From: Ruania suaedae
Lineage (GTDB): Bacteria > Actinomycetota > Actinomycetes > Actinomycetales > Beutenbergiaceae
NCBI RefSeq assembly: GCF_021049265.1
Contig: NZ_CP088018.1
Coordinates: 2,790,001-2,854,000 of the forward strand
Reading direction: 5' to 3'
Length of the DNA: 64,000 bases
The position numbers and the translations under genes are program-made. A model generated the notes under the pieces. It was not told the origin of the DNA and made no database searches. It worked only from the letters and a program-made list of their open reading frames with translations. This document shows positions 22,824-31,654 of the stretch, piece by piece (the stretch's first letter is position 1; each line of letters starts with the position of its first letter).

Positions 22824-24361
22824 CGCTGCCCTCCTCGCCCACTCCGCGTCGCCGTCCGCCCGTAGTGGCGTGGGCGCGTCGCCATCCACGCGGCCCGCAG
22901 CCGCCGGCGCAGTTGCGCCATGAGCGGCGTCGTGACGAACGTGTCACCCGGGGTGGCGAGTTGCAGCGGGCGCGCAACGCTGGTGCCGTCGAGGCGCCAG
23001 AGCGCTCCGGTGGCTCCGATCAGGACACACATCACCCCGACGAAGGTGGCGAAGGAGAACGAGTCGAAGGTCGCGCTGGCCACGACGGCGGCAGGCATCG
23101 TGACCGCCAGGGTGTGGCCGAGATGCCGGGTCTCCTGGTCACGCCCACGCAGGCGAATGCTGCGGCCGAGCAGGTACGGAAGGACGAAGAACACCAGGAA
23201 GCCGGCGACGCCGATCACGCCGCCGGCGATGAGGAACATGTAGACCTGATTGTCCAGGAGCAAGAACTCCTCGGGAGTGACCATCCCGGCTCCCCATCCG
23301 AGGAGCGGCCGATCGCGCCACAGTTCCAGCACCGTCGCCGTCCGCTCGATCCGGGCGAGGACGCTCGGATCGTTCTCCGCGTTCGTGAACAGGCCCCTGA
23401 TCGTGCCGAGCACCCCGCGGTTCAGCACGTGGAACGCCCCGGTGGCCAGCACCCCGATCACCGCGGCGTTGTATCGCTGCCGCCAGGGCCAGATGATCGC
23501 CATCAGCACCATCACCACGAAGACCGTCACGATCGCCGAGCGGGAGATGGACAGGGGGATGCCGAGAGCGATCAGGCCCACGGCGGACCAGCGCCACATG
23601 CGGGAGTGTCCGGGCGGGGAGAACAGCGCGTAGTGCATCGCGACCGGCAGGACCAGCGCGAGCACGACGCCGAACTCGATGTAGTGGTTCGCCGTACCCG
23701 CGACCCGGGGAAAGTCGCCATCTCCGCGCGCGCCGACGTGGATGAGCTCGTAGTTCTGCACCAGCCCCGGAATACTGATGGCGCGGGTCAGATCGAGCTC
23801 GGCGAAGAACTGCAGCGCACCGACCAGGGACATCGCACAGGCGAAGACCACCAGCAGCCGCAGGAGTCGATCCAGGTCGCCGCGCGTGCGGATACCGTCC
23901 GCGACCGCCAGGGTGACACCGCACAGGGCCGCCATGAGAATCAGCCAGCGGTCGGCGGCGCTCGCCTGGGCCGCCGTCGGGAGGCGATCGAAGCCCACCA
24001 CGTGCCCGACCAGCTGGACGGCGAGGAAGACACCGACGGCCCAGCGGATCGGCTGCCGTCCTGCCGGAAGGTGATGCGGGCGGATCGCCGAGACGACCCA
24101 CAGGAACGCCAGCAGTATCCCGATCGCCACGGACGGTCGCCCCACCGCACCCATCCCGCCGATGACGAGGCGCGCGGGGATGAGGAACTGCAGCGCGAGG
24201 AAGAGGGCGAGGAGCCCCAGCGTGGTGATCGTGCCACCACGGATCAGCACCGGCACCCACTCCTCGCGCGCCCGCAGCAGCGGGGCCGGGATCCGCAACA
24301 GGATCGGTTGCCACCGCGGGGACCCCGGCGCCTCCACGCGCCGGTCAGGACCTGCCATCAC
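22820..24361 (-). CDS. O-antigen ligase/polymerase-like membrane protein
   Basis: A 513-residue polytopic protein with about 10-12 hydrophobic helices and one large extracytoplasmic loop (about residues 330-370) ending in the RPLLGWGAGMVTPEEF segment, typical of the Wzy/WaaL (O-antigen ligase) superfamily. It would polymerise or ligate the glycan outside the membrane. The start codon region MMAG overlaps the end of the Wzz-like gene by 17 nt. No flippase is seen next to it. Confidence 0.85.
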   Translation of the reverse strand: MMAGPDRRVEAPGSPRWQPILLRIPAPLLRAREEWVPVLIRGGTITTLGLLALFLALQFLIPARLVIGGMGAVGRPSVAIGILLAFLWVVSAIRPHHLPAGRQPIRWAVGVFLAVQLVGHVVGFDRLPTAAQASAADRWLILMAALCGVTLAVADGIRTRGDLDRLLRLLVVFACAMSLVGALQFFAELDLTRAISIPGLVQNYELIHVGARGDGDFPRVAGTANHYIEFGVVLALVLPVAMHYALFSPPGHSRMWRWSAVGLIALGIPLSISRSAIVTVFVVMVLMAIIWPWRQRYNAAVIGVLATGAFHVLNRGVLGTIRGLFTNAENDPSVLARIERTATVLELWRDRPLLGWGAGMVTPEEFLLLDNQVYMFLIAGGVIGVAGFLVFFVLPYLLGRSIRLRGRDQETRHLGHTLAVTMPAAVVASATFDSFSFATFVGVMCVLIGATGALWRLDGTSVARPLQLATPGDTFVTTPLMAQLRRRLRAAWMATRPRHYGRTATRSGRGGQR

Positions 24362-25070
24362 CCGCTGACGTCAGTAGCCGGGATGCGGACGCAGCCTGGT
24401 CCACCGCGCGGACGACCTCATCCTCGGGCGTCCCGGCGCCTGCCGCTTCCCGTGGTGCGGCCCGCCGCTCGCGTCGTCTGCCGATCCCACGCCTGATGAG
24501 CCCCACCATGTCGTCGAAGAGGATCGCGATGAGGACGGAGACGGCGGCGCCGAGCATGGCGACAATCGCCATGTTGCGCATCTTCCCGTCAGCGACCACG
24601 GCCGTCACCGACGGCGCCTGCAGGATCTGCACACCCACCTGAGCATCGGCAGGGATGCCGACAGCCCCCTGCCGCTGCGCCAGCTCCTCGCTTGCCAGGT
24701 CCAGGACGGCTTTGCCCGTGGCCAGCCCCATCTGGGGGGTCTCTCCCACCACGGAGAAGTCCACGATCGTGGTGCGTGAGCGCGGATCGACCACGTACTG
24801 CGAGTTCAGGCCGAGGGACTCGATATGGGCCCGGCTGGCCGGGTTGTCGAGCACGATCGCGAGCACGGTGGCCGTGTCCTCCAGCCCCCCGTAGGGGTTG
24901 GCGATCTCCGACTCGACGATTCCCGGCACCAGGATCCCCGTCGCGGTCACCTCGTACTGCGGTCTGACGCTGTCACCGACCGTGACAGTCGCGTAGCCGG
25001 TCAACGCAAGCAGTGGCAGCAGGATGTACCAGCGCCGCAGCGCCGCGACCGTGATCCGCCAGACATCCAT
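24345..25070 (-). CDS. Wzz/chain-length-determinant-like protein
   Basis: A 241-residue protein with a transmembrane helix at about residues 15-37, an extracytoplasmic domain, and a second helix near residues 165-185 (MAIVAMLGAAVSVLIAILF), then a basic, disordered tail. This matches Wzz or CapA-type polysaccharide copolymerases that set chain length. There is no tyrosine-kinase domain. ATG at 25070 is preceded by GGAGGGAGAG and fits better than the earlier in-frame Met. It is the first gene of the minus-strand operon and is divergent from the pyruvyltransferase. Confidence 0.8.
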   Translation of the reverse strand: MDVWRITVAALRRWYILLPLLALTGYATVTVGDSVRPQYEVTATGILVPGIVESEIANPYGGLEDTATVLAIVLDNPASRAHIESLGLNSQYVVDPRSRTTIVDFSVVGETPQMGLATGKAVLDLASEELAQRQGAVGIPADAQVGVQILQAPSVTAVVADGKMRNMAIVAMLGAAVSVLIAILFDDMVGLIRRGIGRRRERRAAPREAAGAGTPEDEVVRAVDQAASASRLLTSAGDGRS

Positions 25071-25207
25071 CGAGGACTCTCCCTCCGGGCAGCGCCATCG
25101 CACGCCTAGAAGCCGAGATTACCCGCGGGAGCAGCGCCAGGCAGGCTTCTCACGAAAACTTCGCAATATCTCCGCGCCGTGCTGCAGTCGCGAGCATACT
25201 CATCACC

Positions 25208-26488
25208 ATGACAGGGCTCCGTCTCGTCCTCGCGGGAGCCGCCATCGGGAACGGCAACCGTGGCGTCGAGGCACTCGGCCGATCGGTCATCGACGCCGTC
25301 GAACGGGACAGTCCGCACACGCTCCTCAGCGTCCTCGACGACGGCTGGGGGGTGCGGCGTGACGGTCGTCGACCGGAGCTGCTCGAGTACGTCGGAGTGC
25401 GGCTGTCCCGGCGCTGGCACCGACCGGAGAGCTGGGCGCAGATCCGCCTCGCCCAGGCCCTTCGGCCTCGCATCAACCCTGTGGCGCGGCGGTTCGCCAG
25501 AGCCGACGCCATCCTCGACCTGAGCGCCGGCGACAGTTTCACCGACCTCTACGGTCCCGCTCGCCTGGCGATGGTCTGCGCACCGAAGGATGCTGCGCTG
25601 CGCGCCGGCCGCCCGCTCGTGCTGCTACCGCAGACCTATGGCCCCTTCAAGACCGCAGCGGGTCGACGCCGTGCGGAGCGCATCGTCCGATCCGCTGCCT
25701 TGGCCTACGCACGCGACCCGTGGAGTCACGACCGCCTGCTCGAACTTGCCGGTCGGGATGGGGACGATACCCGGTTGCGTAGCGGCGTGGACGTCGCTTT
25801 CGCCTTGGAACCGCGCCTCCCGCGCGCGGAGATCACCGAGCGGATCGAGCAGGTGGGGAGTGAGGGGCCGCTCGCCGGGGTCAACGTCAGCGGTCTGCTG
25901 GTCGGCGCAGCGGGGCACGCTCGCTTCGGGCTCGCCGGCGACTACCTCGAGACGATGGTCGCCGTGGTTCGTGGCCTGATCTCGGCGGGAGCCCACGTGC
26001 TCCTCGTCCCGCACGTCCACGTGCCGGGCGGGCGGGACGAGAGCGACGTGGCCGCGCTCAGGCTGGTGCTGGAACACCTCAGCGAGCGTGAACGGGTTCG
26101 CACCACTCTCCTTCCGCCGCAGCTCGACGCAGCCGAGCTGAAGTGGAGCATCGCCCGGTGCGACTGGTTCGTCGGCAGCCGGATGCACGCCACCATCGCC
26201 GCGCTCTCGACGCTGACACCGGCTGCCGCGTACGTCTACAGCGACAAGACCCGGGGCGTCTTCGACACGTGCGGCGTGGGCGATGAGGTGGTCGACGCCC
26301 GGCGCACGGCAGGGCGCGATGCGGCGGACCGGATGATCGGCTCCTTCGAGCGCCGGGCAGTGACGAGAACAGTTCTCGAGGACCGCGCGCCCCAGGTTGT
26401 CGAGCGGTCACGCGCGCAGCTGCGCGAGGTCCTCGACACGGTCCGCCGATGGCGTGAGAGCCCGCACCGGGCGGTGTCGGCGGGATGA
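25208..26488 (+). CDS. Polysaccharide pyruvyl transferase family protein
   Basis: A 426-residue protein of the polysaccharide pyruvyltransferase (CsaB/WcaK) fold. It opens with LRLVLAGAAIGNGNRGVEAL, contains the LDLSAGDSFTDLYG segment, the LLPQTYGPFK motif and the C-terminal SRMHATIAALSTLTP stretch seen in this family. It would add a ketal pyruvate to a glycan, giving it negative charge. It is the first gene of a plus-strand operon and overlaps the FrhB-like gene by 4 nt (ATGA). The pairing of these two families is common in polysaccharide loci. Confidence 0.88.
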   Translation: MTGLRLVLAGAAIGNGNRGVEALGRSVIDAVERDSPHTLLSVLDDGWGVRRDGRRPELLEYVGVRLSRRWHRPESWAQIRLAQALRPRINPVARRFARADAILDLSAGDSFTDLYGPARLAMVCAPKDAALRAGRPLVLLPQTYGPFKTAAGRRRAERIVRSAALAYARDPWSHDRLLELAGRDGDDTRLRSGVDVAFALEPRLPRAEITERIEQVGSEGPLAGVNVSGLLVGAAGHARFGLAGDYLETMVAVVRGLISAGAHVLLVPHVHVPGGRDESDVAALRLVLEHLSERERVRTTLLPPQLDAAELKWSIARCDWFVGSRMHATIAALSTLTPAAAYVYSDKTRGVFDTCGVGDEVVDARRTAGRDAADRMIGSFERRAVTRTVLEDRAPQVVERSRAQLREVLDTVRRWRESPHRAVSAG

Positions 26489-27759
26489 AGGACAGGTCAC
26501 TCTCGACGATCGGCGCGGTGGTCGATGCCCACCTGTGCACGGGCTGCGGGGTCTGTGCCTATCTTCGCCCCGACGAGCTGGCCATGGCGGACGTCCCCCG
26601 CGTGGGCCGGCGCCCCCTGCCCATCGCCGCCGTCACCGGCGGCGCCGGCGGCGCCGGCGGCAACCCTGTCACCGCCTGCCCCGGGCGTCGGCTCGAGCAT
26701 CCCGCCGGAGCGCTCGACGGCGCCCCCTACGGCGGTGAGTGGGGGCCGGTGCTCGCGCTGTACGAGTGCTGGTCCACCGACCCTGACCTGCGCCATCGGG
26801 GTTCCTCCGGGGGCGTCGTCAGCGCCCTGTCCGCCCACGGCGTGACCTCGGGCTCCGCCGTCGGAGTGCTGCAGATCCAGGCCGCCAAGGACGACCCGCT
26901 GCAGAACGAGACGGTCCTCAACCGCACCTACGAGCAGATCGTCGGAGCCGCCGGCTCCCGGTACTCCCCCGCGAGCCCGTGCGAGCGGCTCGACCTCGTG
27001 GAGGAGGCCGAGGGGCCGTGCATCGTGGTCGGGAAGCCCTGTGACATCGCCGCGGTCCGTACCGCCGGCGAGCTCCGGCCCGCACTCGCCGAACGGCTGG
27101 CGCTGACGATCGGCATCTTCTGCGCCGGGACACCCTCCACCGCGGCCACCGGCCAGGTGATCCGCAGTCTCGGTGTGGATCCGGCCGAGGTGAGCAGGCT
27201 CGACTACCGGGGTGAGGGCTGGCCCGGACGGTTCCGCGTGGTGACCGCCGGTGGCGACTCGGCCTCGACCACCTACGAGAAGTCCTGGGGCGCACTCACC
27301 AAGCACCGACAGTGGCGCTGTCTGATCTGCCCCGATCACACGGGTGAGTTCGCCGATCTGGGAATCGGCGACCCCTGGTACCGCAAGCTCCAGGAGGGCG
27401 AGTCCGGTCGATCCTTGGTCATCGTCCGGACCGAACGTGGCCGGGCGGCGCTCGCAACTGCACTGGCAGATGGCGTCGTGGCGGGGCATGAGCTCCCGCT
27501 CGAGCGGCTACGGGAGTCACAACCCGGCCTGGAGTCCACCCGGGGGGCGGTCTGGGGACGGCTGCTGACCATGCGTCTGCTCGGTCTGCCGGCCCCCACC
27601 TATCGCGGTATGCCTGCGTTCCGGCTGTGGTGGAAGCTCTCGCTCAGGGACAAGGTGACCTCGACCGGTGGCACCTGGCGGCGCGTCCGGGCACGTCGGC
27701 TCCGGCGCCCGGAGGTAGGAGCCCAGGAGGCCCAGGAGGCCCGGGAGGGCCGCCGATGA
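26485..27759 (+). CDS. Coenzyme F420 hydrogenase/dehydrogenase beta-subunit (FrhB)-like protein
   Basis: A 424-residue FrhB-family flavoprotein. The N-terminal cluster CTGCGVC (residues about 18-24) resembles a 4Fe-4S site, but the fourth Cys of the usual CxxCxxCxxxCP is missing; a later TACPG gives another Cys-Pro. The body has RGSSGGVVSAL, GSRYSPASP, VGKPCDIAAVR and WRCLICPDHTGEFADLGIGDP, all family hallmarks. In glycan loci such proteins accompany pyruvyltransferases, with unknown chemistry. The tail has a tandem repeat coding AQEAQEARE. It overlaps both neighbours by 4 nt, so the three genes form a tight operon. Confidence 0.85.
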   Translation: MKDRSLSTIGAVVDAHLCTGCGVCAYLRPDELAMADVPRVGRRPLPIAAVTGGAGGAGGNPVTACPGRRLEHPAGALDGAPYGGEWGPVLALYECWSTDPDLRHRGSSGGVVSALSAHGVTSGSAVGVLQIQAAKDDPLQNETVLNRTYEQIVGAAGSRYSPASPCERLDLVEEAEGPCIVVGKPCDIAAVRTAGELRPALAERLALTIGIFCAGTPSTAATGQVIRSLGVDPAEVSRLDYRGEGWPGRFRVVTAGGDSASTTYEKSWGALTKHRQWRCLICPDHTGEFADLGIGDPWYRKLQEGESGRSLVIVRTERGRAALATALADGVVAGHELPLERLRESQPGLESTRGAVWGRLLTMRLLGLPAPTYRGMPAFRLWWKLSLRDKVTSTGGTWRRVRARRLRRPEVGAQEAQEAREGRR

Positions 27760-28601
27760 GCCATCGCGCCGACGTCGTCATGATCACCTACCGCAGCGCG
27801 GGGTACCTGCACCTGAGCCTGCCTCGCCTGCTGGAGACGCTGGGTGAGCACGACCGCGTCTGGCTGTGGCACAACGGTGACGACGAGGCCACGATCGAGG
27901 CGCTCCGGCCGTTCGTGGCGGACGCTCGAGTTCACCGTTACCACCACAGTCGCGAGAACGTGAAGCTCCGCGAGCCGACATCGTGGCTGTGGCGTGACTC
28001 CTCGGCACGGTTCGTGTCCAAGGTGGATGACGACTGCCTCGTCGCTCCGGGCTGGCTGGACACCTTCACCGAGGCGCACGACGCGAACCCGCAGTTCGGG
28101 GTGATCGGGAGCTGGCGCCATCCGCCCGAGGACTTCCGACCGGAGCTGGCCGCGCGCAAGATCGAGACATTCGCGGGCGGGCATCGGCTGATGCGCAACC
28201 TCTGGGTCCAGGGCAGCGGGTACCTGATGCCCCGAGCCCTGGTGGATCGCCACGGGACGATCGGCCCCGAGGAAACCTTCACCGACTACTGCATCCGGAC
28301 CGCGCGAACTGGTTCCGTGAACGGCTTCTACTACCCGTTCGTGCCCGAGGATCACATGGATGATCCGCGCTCGCCGCACACGCTGATCCGGACCGATGCC
28401 GACCTCTCCGCACGGATGCCGTTGTCCGCCGCTGCGAACGGGGTCTCGACGGTAACCGAGTGGACGGAGCAGCTGCGCCGGAGCGCTGCCATCCTTCAGA
28501 CAGCCTCCCTCGACCCGCGCAGCTACGCGGGCTGGCGTGCCAAGGTCCGGGCGGGGCGCCGCCGTCTCGCGCTCCTGCGGGGGCGCCCAGCCCGTTGGTG
28601 A
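27756..28601 (+). CDS. Family 2 glycosyltransferase
   Basis: A 281-residue GT-A protein. The opening ADVVMITYRSAGYLHLSL and the SKVDDDCLVAPGW metal site (DDD) are typical of GT2. The ATG at 27756 overlaps the preceding stop (ATGA). It ends the pyruvyltransferase-FrhB-glycosyltransferase operon and converges, with a 1-nt gap, on the beta-helix gene. The substrate is unknown. Confidence 0.85.
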   Translation: MSHRADVVMITYRSAGYLHLSLPRLLETLGEHDRVWLWHNGDDEATIEALRPFVADARVHRYHHSRENVKLREPTSWLWRDSSARFVSKVDDDCLVAPGWLDTFTEAHDANPQFGVIGSWRHPPEDFRPELAARKIETFAGGHRLMRNLWVQGSGYLMPRALVDRHGTIGPEETFTDYCIRTARTGSVNGFYYPFVPEDHMDDPRSPHTLIRTDADLSARMPLSAAANGVSTVTEWTEQLRRSAAILQTASLDPRSYAGWRAKVRAGRRRLALLRGRPARW

Positions 28602-28602
28602 C

Positions 28603-30081
28603 CTACCGGGCCGGCTCTCCGGTGTCGGCCCAGACGTTGGACGAGTCCCAGTCGCTGTTCTGGAGATTGCCGGCCACCCCGAACTTGAAGTCGCGGCCGA
28701 ACTGGTTGTCGCTGTACGTCGCGCTGTCGACCTCACCCCGGCCGCCACCGTTGATCGTGTAGTTCCCGCCGTTCATCAAGTTCCCGGTGACCAGCAGATT
28801 CGAGATCCGGTCGCTCCCGGAGAGCGAGCCGATCTGGATCGCCGAGTTCATCGGATCGTCCGTCGAGGCCACATAGGCCTGCAGGTTGTTGCCGCGGATC
28901 GTGACGTCGTCGCCGCTGCGGATCTGGATCGCGTCGTGGTGACCGCCCTGCTGACGCTGCAGGTCATGGATGTAGGAGTCCTCGATCGTGACACCGTCCG
29001 CCTGGATCCGGATGCCGTCCTCCGCCGAGTGGATGTCCGCGTGACGGACGGTTCCGCTACCGCTCATGAGGATCCCGATGCCGGTGCTCCCCAGGTTGTC
29101 CAGCTCGACGTGCTCGATCAACGTGCCCGTCACGCCACTGCTGACATCGATGGGGTAGCCGCCACCACCACCCTGGACCAGGGTGTTCCGGATGGTCACG
29201 TCATCGGCCTCGACGGTGATCGTGCCCCGGACGTGGAGTCCGTCGATGACGGTGCCGTCCTCGGTGATCGTCAGGCTGTCGGAGGAGGTCAGGCTCACCC
29301 CGCTCGGGACGCCGGTGCTGCTCTCGTCCGGGAACTCGGATGACGGCTCGGGGCTCGGCTCCGGACTCGGCTCAGGGCTCGGCTCCGGCGTCGGCTCGGG
29401 GCTCGGCTCGGGGCTCGGCTCAGGGCTCGGCTCGGGTGTTCCGGGCACGGGGGCTCCCGGTGTCTCGAACGGCTCGCCGTCCACGGTCGAGTTCACGACG
29501 TCCGCCGGCTTGCGCTCGGAGAACATGAAGTCGTTGCGGCACCCATGAAGCGCCACTCCCTCGGCGTAGTAGTTGCCGAAGACCACGCCGTTGGTGCGAG
29601 TGCGCATGCAGTGCACGTCGGTGTCGAGGATTCGCGTGCCCTCGGCGCCGGGGAAGACCCTGATGCTGTGGTATCCGGTGTAGGCGACGACCGAGTTCTT
29701 GATCGTCACGTCGTCGGCCTGCACATTGATGGCACCGCGGACGTACATGGCGTCGACGACAGTTCCCGGTTCGGTGATCGTGATCGTGCCGGAACGCTCC
29801 TCAAGATCCGCGACCGCTGCCTCGGTCGGACCGCCGCTGTCACCGGCATCGGTGGAACCGGCAGCCCAACTACCCGCCTCTCGCACCTGGGCCACCGCGG
29901 CCGACGGCGCGACGGAGGCCACGGCGGCGACCAGGCCGAGGGAGAGGACGGAGAGGATGGCGGGCGCTCGCCGCCACCTTCTGGGCTGAACAGAGCCGGT
30001 TCTGCGAAGTCTGCGCAGGTCATTCTCACGGTTGGCCACTGGCTGGTACTCCTTGGGGTTCAGGGCGATCTCATCACGCAA
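28603..30081 (-). CDS. Secreted right-handed parallel beta-helix protein with Pro-Glu-Pro-Ser linker
   Basis: A 492-residue exported protein. A basic stretch and hydrophobic core at about residues 32-64 end in PSAAVAQ, a likely signal-peptidase site; the 30-residue N-terminal tail before it is unusual. Two beta-helix regions follow: residues 98-200 and 268-492. Their first rungs are near-copies (GTVVDAMYVRGAINV and GTVIDGLHVRGTITV), so the gene holds an internal duplication. They are joined by a PEPS repeat linker at about 211-252. Beta-helix folds of this type bind or cut polysaccharide, so it may act on the exported glycan. No catalytic set could be named. Confidence 0.8.
   Translation of the reverse strand: MRDEIALNPKEYQPVANRENDLRRLRRTGSVQPRRWRRAPAILSVLSLGLVAAVASVAPSAAVAQVREAGSWAAGSTDAGDSGGPTEAAVADLEERSGTITITEPGTVVDAMYVRGAINVQADDVTIKNSVVAYTGYHSIRVFPGAEGTRILDTDVHCMRTRTNGVVFGNYYAEGVALHGCRNDFMFSERKPADVVNSTVDGEPFETPGAPVPGTPEPSPEPSPEPSPEPTPEPSPEPSPEPSPEPSSEFPDESSTGVPSGVSLTSSDSLTITEDGTVIDGLHVRGTITVEADDVTIRNTLVQGGGGGYPIDVSSGVTGTLIEHVELDNLGSTGIGILMSGSGTVRHADIHSAEDGIRIQADGVTIEDSYIHDLQRQQGGHHDAIQIRSGDDVTIRGNNLQAYVASTDDPMNSAIQIGSLSGSDRISNLLVTGNLMNGGNYTINGGGRGEVDSATYSDNQFGRDFKFGVAGNLQNSDWDSSNVWADTGEPAR
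29346..29436 (-). repeat. 12-bp-period repeat coding (PEPS)n linker
   Basis: Repeats of GGGCTCGGCTCC-type units with small changes, in frame, inside the beta-helix gene. They encode the PEPSPEPSPEPT-type linker. Such repeats are prone to length change by slippage. Confidence 0.85.
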
Positions 30082-30418
30082 CCGCCTCGGACGTTGTCTG
30101 TGCTACTGCGCTGTGTCACCCACACACTGGGGCAACCGCTGTAGCGCAGTCGGGTCCCGGCCCCCAAGAACGACTCCGGCCCAGGACACAGGCAGTACGT
30201 CCGGTGACCCGACATGTGCGACCCGGCGAGGGCCGCTTTATTACGAGACCGTAACAGTATGCGTGTCGACTGGCTATTGTCGTCGATCTCTGTATGTGCC
30301 CACGGTCACCCATCGGCATGCACCGACACGAACGTGCGTGAGTCACGCAACAAGAGGTGCTCACCGATGGCGGGTGGTCAGGGCCCCAATCGTTGTTCAC
30401 GGCCTTGATGCTCCGCGA
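30082..30418 (-). promoter_or_regulatory. Gene-free leader of the beta-helix gene
   Basis: 337 nt with clearly lower GC than its surroundings, upstream of the beta-helix gene and downstream of the GT4 gene. On the plus strand ATTAC-GAGACC-GTAAC (30240-30255) loosely resembles the direct-repeat box of the response regulator MtrA (GTAAC-6-GTAAC), which controls cell-wall and secreted proteins in actinobacteria. The first half-site has two mismatches, so this is weak. I found no reading frame with protein-like features. Confidence 0.35.
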
Positions 30419-31654
30419 TCAGCGCGCGGGCGTCGCGGTCAGCGCGTCGAAGACCCGCACATAGTTCCGCGCCTGGAGTGCCCATGCCAGCTCGGTCTCG
30501 ATCCGAGCGCGTCCGATGCGACCCATCCGCGCACGGCGAGCCGGATCATCGAGCAGCTCGGCGATCGCGCGCGCGCTCTCGGCCGGGTCCTCCCCCGACA
30601 CGTAGACAGCTGCACCCGCGGCGCATCGCCTGGTCTCGCGCAGGTCGGTCGCCACCACGGCGACCTCGTGGGCCATGTACTCCAGGGTCTTGTTCATCGT
30701 CGATCGGTGGTTGAACTCGTTCTGCGGGTCCGGTGTGACACCGACGTCCGCACTGGAGAGCCACCGCCCGAGCTCCTCGTGGTCCACACGACCGGTGAAG
30801 GTCACCCAGCGGTCGAGACCGAGTCGTGAACACTCACCACGCAGACCCTCGAGGCTGTCACCGAAGCCGAGAAGGGCGAACCGGGTATCCAGACGGCCGA
30901 GCTGGTGGACGTACGCGTCGATCGCCGCGAGCAATGCTCCGACGCCATCCTGAGGGCCCATGATCCCGACATAGCACACAAGATGATCCGAGGTACCGCG
31001 CAGCTCAGGATGGTCCTCGCCCCGACGCATCCGCCCGGCGTCCGGCGTGCTCATCACGACGGCGGTGCGGCGGCGCGGGACCCCACCTCGTGCCTCGGCC
31101 ACCTCACGGTAGGCAGGGTTGGGCGAGATCACCCGGTCGGCGACGCGATAGGTGCGGCGCTCGAGCCAGAGCAGCGCCCGGTACAGCGGGCCGCGCCTGC
31201 CGAAGCGCGCCTCGAACACCTCCGGGCACAGGTCGTGCTGATCGAAGACGAACCTACGGCCCCGCACCTTCCACAGCGCGCCCAGGAGCCAGTACGTGTC
31301 GGGCGGGTTGCATGCCTGCAGCACGTCGAAGGGCGCCTCCCGGTTCACCCGCAGGCTCAGGCGCGCGGCCTGCAGCCAGCAGATGACGAACTCCCGCGCG
31401 TACGAGAGTGGTCCGCGGGCGCCGACCGGTGCCTGATACGAGTGCACCGCGACACCGTCGATCTCGTGCCGGTCGGCCTCGCCCGGCTCCTCCTTGGGGC
31501 AGATCACGCTCACCCGATAACCGGCGTCGAGCAGCGCCGAGCACTCGTTGCGTACCCGACGGTCGAGTCGCAGCGGCAGGTTCTGGATGATGATCACGAC
31601 GTGCGCCGGTCGCGAGGTGCGGGCGCGGCGGCGCCGGCGAAGCGCGCCGGGCAT
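30419..31654 (-). CDS. Family 4 glycosyltransferase
   Basis: A 411-residue GT-B glycosyltransferase. The N-terminal half has HVVIIIQNLPLRLDRRVRNE and FDQHDLCPEVFEARFG (a donor/acceptor region seen in GT4 enzymes). The C-terminal half has the FTGRVDHEELGRWLSSADVG segment and the MNKTLEYMAHEVAVVATDL motif that binds the nucleotide. The start ATG overlaps the ACP stop by 1 nt (TGATG), so it is translated with the carrier protein. That coupling suggests the glycosyltransferase and ACP work on the same product. Confidence 0.9.
   Translation of the reverse strand: MPGALRRRRRARTSRPAHVVIIIQNLPLRLDRRVRNECSALLDAGYRVSVICPKEEPGEADRHEIDGVAVHSYQAPVGARGPLSYAREFVICWLQAARLSLRVNREAPFDVLQACNPPDTYWLLGALWKVRGRRFVFDQHDLCPEVFEARFGRRGPLYRALLWLERRTYRVADRVISPNPAYREVAEARGGVPRRRTAVVMSTPDAGRMRRGEDHPELRGTSDHLVCYVGIMGPQDGVGALLAAIDAYVHQLGRLDTRFALLGFGDSLEGLRGECSRLGLDRWVTFTGRVDHEELGRWLSSADVGVTPDPQNEFNHRSTMNKTLEYMAHEVAVVATDLRETRRCAAGAAVYVSGEDPAESARAIAELLDDPARRARMGRIGRARIETELAWALQARNYVRVFDALTATPAR

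Noticed and set aside
26640-26663. GGCGCCGGC tandem repeat in the FrhB-like gene
   Set aside because: It encodes a short Gly/Ala loop in frame and is typical of high-GC coding DNA, with no sign of a separate element.
29346-29436. CRISPR-like repeat array
   Set aside because: The repeats are 12-bp, contiguous and in frame, coding a Pro-Glu-Pro-Ser linker. There are no spacers and no cas genes in the window.
30082-30418. c-di-AMP (ydaO) riboswitch upstream of the secreted beta-helix gene
   Set aside because: I looked for the conserved riboswitch core on the minus strand and did not recognise it.
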